From Thermoplasmata archaeon (lineage in GTDB: Archaea > Thermoplasmatota > Thermoplasmata > Thermoplasmatales > Thermoplasmataceae), in NCBI GenBank assembly GCA_021827885.1, contig JAKAUD010000180.1, forward strand, positions 1 through 14,703: 14,703 nt of DNA, written 5' to 3'. The number at the start of each line of letters is the position of its first letter. Within the stretch, counting starts at the first letter, position 1. The translations under genes and the position numbers were made by a program. Below, one piece after another: positions 8,279 through 14,703 of this stretch. The notes beneath the pieces are model-generated. The model saw only the letters and a list, made by a program, of their open reading frames with translations, ran no database searches and was not told the origin of the DNA.

Positions 8279-8311
8279 TAGACATCATTTGAAATTAGTC
8301 AAAAGCGTTTC

Positions 8312-9169
8312 TTACTGTTTCACGAACGAAGCACCTTTGACCATTCTTGAAACTTTGCCCTTGTCTATTCTTATCATTTGAGAGGCTTCAGCGAAATTTA
8401 CAAACGTCCTTATCCACATTTCCTTCGTACCAATGTCGTATCTCTTGCCATCTATCTTTACTGCCATGACATCCCCCTTCTCGATAAGGAGATTGTATGC
8501 ATCAGCCAGTTGATACTCTCTTCCCTTCCCTGGAATTATTGCATCAAGATACTGGTAGATATAGCGTCCTAGGACATAGATACCCGTAATGCCCAGATTG
8601 CTGGGTGCCTCTGCTATTTCGGGTTTCTCCACGATTCCTGTGACCCTGTAAATACCTTTCTCTTTCTCCTCCCCTTTTATTATGCCGTAATCCTTGAATT
8701 TGTATTCAGGCACCTCTTCCACTGCTATAAGAGGAAGATTGTACCTGTGGTAAACATCAAGGATTTTAGATGTCACCGTTCTATTGTCGTTAGAAACATA
8801 TATCGTATCCCCGAGGAGAACTACGAAGTCTTCATCTCCCGTAAAGTGCTTGGCGTATCTTATCGCGTCTGCGAGACCCTTCTGCTCTTTCTGCCTCACG
8901 AAATATATATCTGGGAGGTCTTTGAAGCCGTAATCATCCATCTTGTCATCGAGATTGTGCCTGTCAAAATAGTTGATTATTGCATCTTTTCCCGCACCTA
9001 CGATTATGAGAATCTCATCCAGTCCCGAATTCACTGCCTCTTCAACAACGTAGTGAATGACAGGCTTGTCCAAAATTGGAAGCATCTCCTTAGGCTGCGC
9101 TCGCGTTAACGGGTAAAAACGGGAGCCTACTCCAGCTGCGGGTATCACGCACTTCTTAATTTTCTGCAT
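8312..9169 (-). CDS. galU: UTP--glucose-1-phosphate uridylyltransferase
   Basis: This enzyme joins UTP and glucose-1-phosphate to give UDP-glucose and pyrophosphate in the cytoplasm. From the ATG at 9169 it is 285 residues, normal for the bacterial/archaeal GalU family. The nucleotide-binding loop is IPAAGVGSRFYPLTRAQPKE (9-28), with K27 following the R-A-Q-P. Further family motifs are the uracil-contact QKGLADAI (96-103), the metal Asp in LLGDTIY (118-124), VEKPEIAEAPSNLGITGIYV (180-199) and KRYDIGTKE (242-250). I preferred the ATG at 9169 over the in-frame GTG at 9178. The GTG lies inside the AGGTG ribosome binding site that serves the ATG, and the N-terminal strand begins right after it. 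The start overlaps the end of the dehydrogenase gene by 14 bases. A dTTP-using homologue is less likely, given the GalU-specific motifs. Confidence 0.93.
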   Translation of the reverse strand: MQKIKKCVIPAAGVGSRFYPLTRAQPKEMLPILDKPVIHYVVEEAVNSGLDEILIIVGAGKDAIINYFDRHNLDDKMDDYGFKDLPDIYFVRQKEQKGLADAIRYAKHFTGDEDFVVLLGDTIYVSNDNRTVTSKILDVYHRYNLPLIAVEEVPEYKFKDYGIIKGEEKEKGIYRVTGIVEKPEIAEAPSNLGITGIYVLGRYIYQYLDAIIPGKGREYQLADAYNLLIEKGDVMAVKIDGKRYDIGTKEMWIRTFVNFAEASQMIRIDKGKVSRMVKGASFVKQ

Positions 9170-10379
9170 GGTAAGCACCTATTGCCCTCACATATGGGTG
9201 AACCTTGAGGTTTACGACCTTCTTCAGGTCTATGACCTTTTTCGCCCTCTCGTATATGGGATTCGCTTCAAACTCCTTCCATTCAGAGGCCACAACTACG
9301 CAGTCCGCTCCCTCGCATTCCTCCATCCTATTCACCATTTTCACCCCATCCAGCTCCTTCACAACGGGGTCATAAGCAAGTATCTTCGCCCCTTTTGCTC
9401 TAAGCTCATTTATCAGTTCAAGCGATTTTGAATCCCTGAGGTCATTGGTGTTATCCTTGAAGGTAAGACCTAGAACGCATATGTTCTTCCCTTTAAGATC
9501 CCCTACCTCCTCCTCTATCATCTCTAATGCGTGCTTAATCCTCTCTTTGTTCACTTCCATTGTGCTTTTCACAATCTTCAATTGTATCCCCTTTTCTTCT
9601 GCGAACGAAACCAGAGCTCTTGTATCCTTCGGGAAGCATGAGCCGCCGAAGCCTATTCCAGCCCTTAGAAAATCCTTACCTATCCTATGGTCTAGGCCAA
9701 TACCTTGAGCAACGGTAGCCACGTCAGTTCCGGGGATCCTCTCGCAAAGATTTGCAATCTCGTTTATGAAGGATATCTTAGTTGCAAGGAAGGAGTTGCT
9801 CGCGTATTTTATCAACTCTGCATTCTCGTTTGTGACCCTCAAAATAGGCACACCCGTAAATTCCCATAAGTCACATACCTTCTTCATATCCACGGCGTTT
9901 TTCCCTCCTACTACTATTCTGTCAGGATGGAGAGTATCTTCTATTGCATTCCCCTCCCTCAGAAATTCCGGATTCGAGATCACGTTCCTCTTAATCATGG
10001 ATGATAGAGCAGATGCCGTCTCCGGAACGACGGTACTCTTCACTGCGATCGTCACATCATTGTCCACTGAGTTCACGGAAAGAACAGAATCCATCACATA
10101 GGTCAGGTCAATTTTTCCATTCACTGTGGGCGTCGGAACACAGATGAACGCAACATCACTTCCCCTTAGGCTAGAGTAATCTGATGTGAAATTCATCCCG
10201 GCCATGTCTCTCTTGAACAATTCCTTAAGTCCTGGCTCATAAACATAAAGCTCTCCCCTCGTCAATTTTTCTATCTTCTTCTCGTCAACATCTATGCACG
10301 TAACAGAATTCCCCTTATCTGCAAGAACAGTGGCAGTAACAAGACCGACGAATCCCATGCCTACGACTGCGACATTCAT
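9156..10379 (-). CDS. ugd: UDP-glucose 6-dehydrogenase
   Basis: This enzyme oxidises UDP-glucose twice with NAD+ to UDP-glucuronate. From the ATG at 10379 it has 407 residues. The N-terminal Rossmann motif is VAVVGMGFVGL (3-13), with the NAD-ribose acid at the end of CIDVDE (28-33). Then come VPTPT (81-85), KSTVVPET (114-121), NPEFLREGNA (136-145) and KYASNSFLATKISFINE (191-207). The catalytic Cys is C248 in GFGGSCFPKD (243-252). The C-terminal domain has LGLTFKDNTNDLRDS, as in the family. An in-frame ATG at 10400 exists, but the Rossmann strand starts at the 10379 ATG. That ATG overlaps the upstream stop as ATGA and has AGGGGGAG (10393-10386) six bases before it, so translational coupling is likely. 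UDP-mannose/ManNAc dehydrogenases are relatives, but the preceding gene fits the glucose route. Confidence 0.92.
   Translation of the reverse strand: MNVAVVGMGFVGLVTATVLADKGNSVTCIDVDEKKIEKLTRGELYVYEPGLKELFKRDMAGMNFTSDYSSLRGSDVAFICVPTPTVNGKIDLTYVMDSVLSVNSVDNDVTIAVKSTVVPETASALSSMIKRNVISNPEFLREGNAIEDTLHPDRIVVGGKNAVDMKKVCDLWEFTGVPILRVTNENAELIKYASNSFLATKISFINEIANLCERIPGTDVATVAQGIGLDHRIGKDFLRAGIGFGGSCFPKDTRALVSFAEEKGIQLKIVKSTMEVNKERIKHALEMIEEEVGDLKGKNICVLGLTFKDNTNDLRDSKSLELINELRAKGAKILAYDPVVKELDGVKMVNRMEECEGADCVVVASEWKEFEANPIYERAKKVIDLKKVVNLKVHPYVRAIGAYHAEN
9176..9180 (-). promoter_or_regulatory. Ribosome binding site that decides the galU start
   Basis: AGGTG on the minus strand, six bases before the ATG at 9169, matches the archaeal anti-Shine-Dalgarno complement GGAGGTGAT. 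The upstream GTG candidate at 9178 lies within this element, which argues against it being the start. Confidence 0.55.
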
Positions 10380-11305
10380 CGGATTCTCCCCCTGAACCAT
10401 TCTATGGTCCTTTTCAGCCCGTCTTCCAGACTCACGGCAGGCTTCCAGCCAAACATATTTTCAGCCTTTCTAGTGTTTGCTGCCCTCCTTCTGGGGTCGT
10501 TCTCCCTCGCTTTTTCAAATATTATTCTTGACCTTGAACCGGTCATACTCTTTATCATCTCTGCAAGTTCGTATATCGTTACCTCCTCAGCAGAACCTAT
10601 ATTTATGACCTCCCCGCCCATACCAGGTAAAGTGAGAAACTTCCACGTTAAATCAAGCCAGTCATCTACATACAGGAATGACCTTGTCTGCTTACCATCA
10701 CCGTGAACAGCAATATCTTCATCCTTGAGCGCACTGACGATGAACCTCGGTATTACCCTCCCGTACTCCCCGTCCGCCCTTATTCCCGGGCCGTAGACGT
10801 TGAAAGGCCTTTGGATCCTGATATCGAGACGATGCTCTCTGTGATACGCCATCGTAAGGGCTTCAGAAAATCTTTTACCCTCGTCGTAGCAGCTCCTGAT
10901 ACCGTTGGGATTCACGTATCCGTAATAGTTCTCCGGGGTGGGAAAGACAGACGCTTCCCCGTAGACCTCCGAGGAAGATGTGTACATGAAAACGCGTTTA
11001 GAATTCAAAGCTATGTCGAGCATGTTTTTGGTGCCAACAGAATTTGAGAGTATGGTATCTATCGGGTGCTCAACATAATCTTCTGGAGAAGGTCTCGCAG
11101 CGAGGTGTACTATGAAATCAAATTTTTCATCCGTCATGAAGTCTTCGATTCTCTCTTTAATAAATCTAACGCTGCCCGGAACGTTGATCTCTTTTGATGT
11201 TGACATGTTGTCAACAACAGTGACTTCCATCCCATCCTTGAGCGCCCTGGAAACGAGATGTGAACCTAGAAACCCATTTCCACCGGAGACAATCATTCTT
11301 TTCAT
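10376..11305 (-). CDS. uxs: UDP-glucuronate decarboxylase (UDP-xylose synthase)-like SDR enzyme
   Basis: A 309-residue extended short-chain dehydrogenase/reductase, probably converting UDP-glucuronate to UDP-xylose with bound NAD+. The NAD motif is GGNGFLGSH (8-16), and VDNMSTS (31-37) binds the ribose. HLAARPSPEDY (67-77) corresponds to the UXS 'H-L-A-x-x-x-S-P-x-x-Y'. The catalytic strand is TSSSEVYG (109-116, E113). The active-site YxxxK lies in VNPNGIRSCYDEGKR (131-145; Y140, K144), and the wording R-S-C-Y-D-E-G-K-R is a hallmark of UXS rather than of GalE or RmlB. R208 in KQTRSFLYVDD corresponds to the carboxylate-binding Arg. Having UDP-glucose dehydrogenase as its coupled neighbour supports the assignment. 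First gene of the operon, with a near-leaderless promoter. ArnA-type 4-keto product formation is a possible alternative. Confidence 0.85.
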   Translation of the reverse strand: MKRMIVSGGNGFLGSHLVSRALKDGMEVTVVDNMSTSKEINVPGSVRFIKERIEDFMTDEKFDFIVHLAARPSPEDYVEHPIDTILSNSVGTKNMLDIALNSKRVFMYTSSSEVYGEASVFPTPENYYGYVNPNGIRSCYDEGKRFSEALTMAYHREHRLDIRIQRPFNVYGPGIRADGEYGRVIPRFIVSALKDEDIAVHGDGKQTRSFLYVDDWLDLTWKFLTLPGMGGEVINIGSAEEVTIYELAEMIKSMTGSRSRIIFEKARENDPRRRAANTRKAENMFGWKPAVSLEDGLKRTIEWFRGRIR

Positions 11306-11330
11306 GGTCTCAAAGTAAAATTCTCTCTAT

Positions 11331-11342
11331 CCTATTAAATTT
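11331..11342 (-). promoter_or_regulatory. Candidate TATA box of the UDP-sugar operon
   Basis: On the minus strand AAATTTAATAGG is centred about 32 bases before the ATG at 11305. A transcript would start roughly 5 bases before the ATG. The leader is too short for a ribosome binding site and none is seen, whereas the following genes do have such sites. That is the usual archaeal first-gene/internal-gene contrast. Confidence 0.4.
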
Positions 11343-11438
11343 TGCAAAGTGACCTGCTCTTCTTTACAGTCATTTCTTAACATCCTTAAACAAATCCGAA
11401 TGCATTAGGGACTTTGCGTCTTAAATCTTGTATCATTT

Positions 11439-11559
11439 TCAGTTCTCTCGAATTCTTCCCCTCAGTAGGATGGAAACTAGTTCCAGCCAGTAAATTGCGC
11501 CGTCGGGGCCATTAAGTAATGCCTCTGTGGTGAAACCTGCTTTTCTGTTGAAGCAAAGT
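11439..11559 (-). other. Out-of-frame C-terminal extension of the radical SAM gene
   Basis: Dropping one base from the AAAAATTTTT run (minus strand, 11589-11580) joins the radical SAM frame, at residue about 482, to 48 further codons ending in a TGA at 11441-11439. The extension reads IFLLHRWNELCFNRKAGFTT, then EALLNGPDGAIYWLELVSIL and LRGRIREN. It is protein-like throughout and fills much of the gap before the next gene's promoter. The frame as it stands ends after only eight residues (NFSPTQVE). See the finding on this frameshift. Confidence 0.5.
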
Positions 11560-13032
11560 TCATTCCACCTGTGTAGGAGAAAAATTTTTCCTGTACCCTA
11601 TCACCTTCCTGAAGCCGAAGTAAAGGAATTTTATATCATCTATCGACCTGACATTCGCAATCCTTCTGAATATAAACTCAGGTGTGTAGGCAACACCGTA
11701 AAAATCTTCAACGATCTCCATCAGTTCCTTTGCCGGGAACGGTGTCTTCATAACTGGCATCCTCATGGCGTACTGGTCCCAGTCCTCAGTGAGGAGCCAC
11801 CCATTTTCTTTTGCCTGTTCAAAAAGTTTAGTCCCTGGGTATGGTATAACAATTGTGACCTGCCATGTCTTTGTGTACTGCTTCTTGATTATTTCTGTTC
11901 CGAGCTTGAATGTCTTCATCACTTCTTCTTTAGTCTCCCACGGGTATCCGAACATGACGGTTATATGGGGGTCTAGCCCTGCATCTGAAGCCTTCTTGAT
12001 GCTTGGCAGTTGTTCTTCCGCTTTTACGCTCTTGTTCAGCATGTTGAGTGTTTTCTGGTTTGCGCTCTCTATTCCGTAGAGGATGAAACGAAAGCCTGCC
12101 TTTTTCATGTGCCTGTATTCGTCTGATGAAAGGACGCCGACACGCATGTTGCATCCAATCTTCACTTCCTTGTTATAACCCCTGCTTATCATTCCGTCGT
12201 TAAATTTTTTCAGCCACTCCCCAGGAGGGAAAGTTCCAGTATCATCAAAAATTTCTCTTATACCATAATTTTTTATCAAGTGCCCGACAAGGTCCAGTGC
12301 CCTTTCGACGGAGACCAACCTGAATTTTGGGTATATGACCGTCCAGGAGCAGAATGTGCATCCCCCGTCATTCCTGTACCAGCAGTCCCTACCAAACATC
12401 GTGTGAGTTCCAGGTCTGTACTTGTAATTACCGTTCAGTTCTGAATACAGCTTCCATTTTGTCAGTTCAAAGTCTGTGAATGGAAGGGAATCAAGGTTGT
12501 AATTCTCGTTTGCTTTTCCCGTGTAGGCAACTTCTTCACCTCTCCTTACGTAAAAGCCCGAAGGCATCTTTTCACTTTTGCCGCTTAGGGAATTTAACAG
12601 CTCTAGTCCCTTGAAATCGTACTCACCGCCCTCCATCACATAGTCCACCTGCGAGTTTAAAAAGGATTCTTTTGGCATACCGGTTACGTGGTCTCCCATC
12701 AGCACAGTTTTTACATCCGGCAGTTCACGCTTTAGTTCGTTTATGGTTTTCCAGTGTTTTTTAACCGTGGGTGTCTTCGTTTCAATGAAAACTACGTCGG
12801 GGCTTTCATTCTTTATCCTCTTTAACCATTCGTTGTAGGATAATTTTTCAGCTATACCGTCATCCCAGAAAACATCGTACCCTTTGACGGATGCAACAGT
12901 TGCAAGTGATGCAGGGACCACGGGATATATGTAAGACTCTTCTGACTGATATTGGAATTGCCTGTTTTGTGCAAGGGCAGGCACCCCTTTTCCGTTGTCT
13001 AGTGGAGGGTAGGAAACAGAGACTTTAAGCAT
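11560..13032 (-). CDS. B12-binding-type radical SAM protein, apparently frameshifted at its 3' end
   Basis: A 490-residue enzyme of the cobalamin-binding-domain radical SAM type. Residues about 1-145 form a Rossmann-like B12-domain fold: YPVVPASLATVASVKGYDV at 36-54, then PDVVFIETKTP, then LMGDHVTGMPKE at 111-122. The radical SAM core begins at 213 with FGRDCWYRNDGGCTFCSW. The three Cys that should hold the 4Fe-4S cluster are C217, C225 and C228, spaced C-x7-C-x2-C instead of the usual C-x3-C-x2-C. Later core motifs are FDDTGTF, GCNMRVG, YGIESANQKTL, TVMFGYPWETKEEV and IPYPGTKLFE. Such enzymes methylate or join unactivated carbons in lipids and cofactors; glycan or membrane-lipid modification is a guess here. 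The reading frame probably ended about 48 residues later (see 11439-11559). Start ATG 13032 follows a TATA-like box with a leader of a few bases. Confidence 0.8.
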   Translation of the reverse strand: MLKVSVSYPPLDNGKGVPALAQNRQFQYQSEESYIYPVVPASLATVASVKGYDVFWDDGIAEKLSYNEWLKRIKNESPDVVFIETKTPTVKKHWKTINELKRELPDVKTVLMGDHVTGMPKESFLNSQVDYVMEGGEYDFKGLELLNSLSGKSEKMPSGFYVRRGEEVAYTGKANENYNLDSLPFTDFELTKWKLYSELNGNYKYRPGTHTMFGRDCWYRNDGGCTFCSWTVIYPKFRLVSVERALDLVGHLIKNYGIREIFDDTGTFPPGEWLKKFNDGMISRGYNKEVKIGCNMRVGVLSSDEYRHMKKAGFRFILYGIESANQKTLNMLNKSVKAEEQLPSIKKASDAGLDPHITVMFGYPWETKEEVMKTFKLGTEIIKKQYTKTWQVTIVIPYPGTKLFEQAKENGWLLTEDWDQYAMRMPVMKTPFPAKELMEIVEDFYGVAYTPEFIFRRIANVRSIDDIKFLYFGFRKVIGYRKNFSPTQVE

Positions 13033-13041
13033 TCAAAATCA

Positions 13042-13068
13042 CAAATTATAAATTAAGGTAATATTTAA
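13042..13068. promoter_or_regulatory. Compact divergent promoter region
   Basis: The 49 bases between the radical SAM gene (start 13032) and the GT2 (start 13082) hold two TATA-like blocks. AATTATAAATTAA, centred near 13049, would place a rightward start near 13075 (leader about 7 bases). The minus-strand TTAAATATT, centred near 13064, would place a leftward start near 13038 (leader about 6 bases). The two promoters interleave, so their pre-initiation complexes would overlap. Confidence 0.45.
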
Positions 13069-13081
13069 CAGTTTTGAAGTT

Positions 13082-14059
13082 ATGGACATTAAGCAGGCTT
13101 ATCCAATTCCCTCAGTTTCGGTGATAATTCCATTCAAGAAGGCTACGTCCAACCTGTATGAATGCCTTGCAGCGCTGCTAAACCAGACCGTACAAAATTT
13201 TGAAATAATATGTATTCCCGATTCACCTGAAGTTATAGGTGTGACTGATGACAGGATAAGAACTCTGTCGAAATCTGGGACACCATCAGAAAAGAGAAAT
13301 TACGGCGTCTCGCTCTCAAGATCAGAGAATATAGCATTCATAGACGATGACGCTGTTCCAGCTCCAAACTGGCTTGAGCGTGGCATCCTAGATTTGGCAA
13401 ATGAACAGGTCGTTGGTGGTCCAAACGTAGCACCAAGGGGCGAAGATGTCAGGAAAATTGCCTCAGACTTGTTCTTAACTTCTATATTCGGTTCCTTCAG
13501 GGAGGTGTACAGGTACAGACCAGTTAGCGGCATTAAATATGTAGATATTATTTTAACAGTCAATATGTTTGTGAGAAGGGAAGTATTCACTAAGGTCGGA
13601 GGATTTACACTGAAATACTGGCCGGGAGAGGACACCCACTTCTGTGAAGATTTGAAGAGGACAGGCTACAAGATTTTTTACGACCCTGATTTGGTTGTCT
13701 ACCATCACAGGAGAAACGTATTCCACGACCATCTGATGCAAATCTGGAGATATGCAAAGTATAGAGGAGGAGCTGCAAAGCTAGGTGAATTCAAGCCATT
13801 TTATCTACTTCCATCCGTACTTACAGTAGCTGTGATTTTAATATTTCTACTATCTATCAAGCTAGACATTTTCATCACTGCCTTCATTTCAGTCCTCATA
13901 GTCGCGGTTTCGATCGTGATATTTGCGAGCTTTTACGCAAAATCAAGGAATGCACGTGGTTCGGTACTTGCCGTTCTGACCGTTTGGTTGTCTCACATCA
14001 CTTATGGAATCGGTGTTCTTTACGGTATCTTTTTTGCGACTTTGTATTTAGAAAAATAA
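13082..14059 (+). CDS. Membrane-anchored family 2 glycosyltransferase
   Basis: A 325-residue GT2 enzyme of the succinoglycan/cellulose-synthase-like subgroup, acting on the cytoplasmic side of the membrane. VSVIIPFKK is at 12-20, with LNQTVQNFEIICIPDSPE at 33-50. SEKRNYGV (69-76) is the loop before the metal site, and FIDDDAVP (86-93) is the DxD motif. VGGPNV is at 111-116. PGEDTHFCEDLKRTGYKIFY (181-200) has the catalytic Asp/Glu region. DPDLVVYHHRR (201-211) is followed by a helix containing WRYAKYRGG. Three C-terminal membrane segments lie at about 242-258, 262-284 and 297-322. The gene is divergent from the radical SAM gene with a 49-base gap, which suggests joint regulation. The partial GT2 downstream follows in the same direction. 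Confidence 0.88.
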   Translation: MDIKQAYPIPSVSVIIPFKKATSNLYECLAALLNQTVQNFEIICIPDSPEVIGVTDDRIRTLSKSGTPSEKRNYGVSLSRSENIAFIDDDAVPAPNWLERGILDLANEQVVGGPNVAPRGEDVRKIASDLFLTSIFGSFREVYRYRPVSGIKYVDIILTVNMFVRREVFTKVGGFTLKYWPGEDTHFCEDLKRTGYKIFYDPDLVVYHHRRNVFHDHLMQIWRYAKYRGGAAKLGEFKPFYLLPSVLTVAVILIFLLSIKLDIFITAFISVLIVAVSIVIFASFYAKSRNARGSVLAVLTVWLSHITYGIGVLYGIFFATLYLEK

Positions 14060-14080
14060 ATGCGTTCTGGTCCCAAACAG

Positions 14081-14110
14081 TATAAAAGTCCTTGGTAAAG
14101 CATATATAAA
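14081..14110 (+). promoter_or_regulatory. Two candidate TATA boxes before the last GT2
   Basis: TATAAAAG (14081-14088) and CATATATAAA (14101-14110) are both strong archaeal TATA matches. The first would start transcription near 14110, giving a leader that begins at GGAGG (14111-14115) ahead of the ATG at 14130. The second would start at about the ATG itself, giving a leaderless message. The GGAGG-to-ATG gap (14 bases) is longer than usual. Confidence 0.5.
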
Positions 14111-14129
14111 GGAGGTTCATATTAACAAA

Positions 14130-14703
14130 ATGGAAGTTCAGTCAGATTTATTGGAGAAAGCAGTGCTTCCATCAGTTACTGTTCTGATTCCCGCATATAA
14201 CGAAGAATCGAGAATCGGAAGTGTTCTAAATGAACTGACAGACTACATCAAAGGGGCAGGTGTTGATTGGAATATCATAGTTTCTATCGATGGTACGGAT
14301 GGTACTGAAGATGTGGTTAAGAAAATGTCGAAAGATTTTCCATTTATTCTATACGACAAGTCAAAGAGTAGGTCAGGGAAGGGATATGCAATCAAGAGGG
14401 TTGTTGAGAAATCAAACAAGGAATATACACTTATAATGGATGCGGATCGTTCAATATGCCTTCCAGACATTCTAGCTTCTCTTTCTGATTTAGACGGATT
14501 TGATGTGATAATATTTAACAGGTACTCTAACAATATGAACAGCATCCCTTTTGCTAGGAGGATTGCATCCAGAGCCTTTAACATTATAGTGAAAGTAACT
14601 CTAGGCATTCAGGTTGAAGATACGCAATCAGGTTACAAACTAATGAAGACTCATCTAGCCAAGGAAGCATTTCGTAAAATTTCAGTGACAGACGCTACTT
14701 ATG
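14130..14703 (+). CDS. Dolichyl-phosphate-sugar-synthase-like family 2 glycosyltransferase (3' partial)
   Basis: The gene runs off the right edge after 191 codons. The sequence follows the DPM1/ALG5-like GT2 pattern, enzymes that move a hexose from a nucleotide sugar to a polyprenyl phosphate on the cytoplasmic membrane face. VTVLIPAYNEESRIGSVL is at 16-33 and SIDGTDGT at 52-59 (D54 contacts the nucleotide). KSRSGKGYAIKR (79-90) matches the family's 'G-K-G-x-A-x-x-x-G' helix. LIMDADRS (101-108) gives the D-x-D. VEDTQSGYKLMK (162-173) matches the DPM-type D-T-Q-S-G-x-(R/K)-L motif. Any C-terminal membrane domain is outside the window. ATG 14130 was chosen because the next in-frame Met is deep in the fold and TATA boxes lie just upstream. 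Confidence 0.85.
   Translation, partial: MEVQSDLLEKAVLPSVTVLIPAYNEESRIGSVLNELTDYIKGAGVDWNIIVSIDGTDGTEDVVKKMSKDFPFILYDKSKSRSGKGYAIKRVVEKSNKEYTLIMDADRSICLPDILASLSDLDGFDVIIFNRYSNNMNSIPFARRIASRAFNIIVKVTLGIQVEDTQSGYKLMKTHLAKEAFRKISVTDATY

Noticed and set aside
8747..10101. Several plus-strand open frames of 87 to 120 codons opposite galU and ugd
   Set aside because: They are antisense to genes with complete catalytic motifs; such shadows are expected opposite strongly biased coding sequence.
11527..12079. Plus-strand open frames of 149 and 104 codons opposite the radical SAM gene
   Set aside because: They are antisense to conserved radical SAM motifs and have no promoter or recognisable domain.
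14243..14608. Minus-strand 121-codon open frame at the right edge
   Set aside because: It is antisense to the DPM-like glycosyltransferase, which carries D-x-D and D-T-Q-S-G motifs.

Overview
The window looks archaeal, most likely from a Thermoplasmatales-type euryarchaeon. That placement is an inference from TATA-type promoters a few bases upstream of start codons (leaderless or near-leaderless genes), GGAGG/AGGTG-type ribosome binding sites inside operons, and the gene content. No rRNA, tRNA or other taxonomic marker is present. It is a surface-glycan (polysaccharide, glycolipid or protein glycosylation) locus whose left part has been scrambled by decayed insertion sequences.

Layout. 1-123 is the C-terminal tail of a glycosyltransferase that starts outside the window. 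124-1537 is an insertion-sequence graveyard: a DDE transposase in at least three frames on the minus strand (256-1092), then the C-terminal end of an IS3-type transposase on the plus strand (1121-1402). A family 2 glycosyltransferase follows (1538-2551). A second gene-poor stretch (2552-3278) holds two diverged copies of the same C-terminal protein tail in inverted orientation. Next come a 1003-residue multi-membrane GT-C-like protein with a sequon-rich outer domain (minus, 3279-6290), a divergent GT2 (plus, 6461-7405), and another GT2 (minus, 7508-8278).

The minus-strand operon 11305 to 7508 is the metabolic core. It encodes a UDP-glucuronate decarboxylase-like enzyme, UDP-glucose 6-dehydrogenase, UTP-glucose-1-phosphate uridylyltransferase and the GT2 at 7508. 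Together the first three would convert glucose-1-phosphate to UDP-glucose, UDP-glucuronate and UDP-xylose, giving donors to the glycosyltransferases. The genes are tightly packed, with an ATGA overlap and an embedded AGGTG site.

Upstream of the operon on the same strand is a B12-binding-type radical SAM protein (11560-13032) with an unusual C-x7-C-x2-C cluster motif. It also has what looks like a one-base frameshift near its 3' end, with 48 further codons lying in the neighbouring frame. It shares a 49-base divergent promoter with a membrane-anchored GT2 (13082-14059). A dolichyl-phosphate-sugar-synthase-like GT2 (14130 onward) runs off the right edge.

Base composition differs across the window. 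The stretch holding the GT-C and flanking glycosyltransferases is clearly AT-rich (18 G+C of 60 in 5401-5460 by hand count), while the UDP-sugar operon is richer (28 of 60 in 9901-9960). This fits a stable nucleotide-sugar core next to a variable, horizontally exchanged transferase cassette. I found no CRISPR array, tRNA, rRNA or recognisable defence system.
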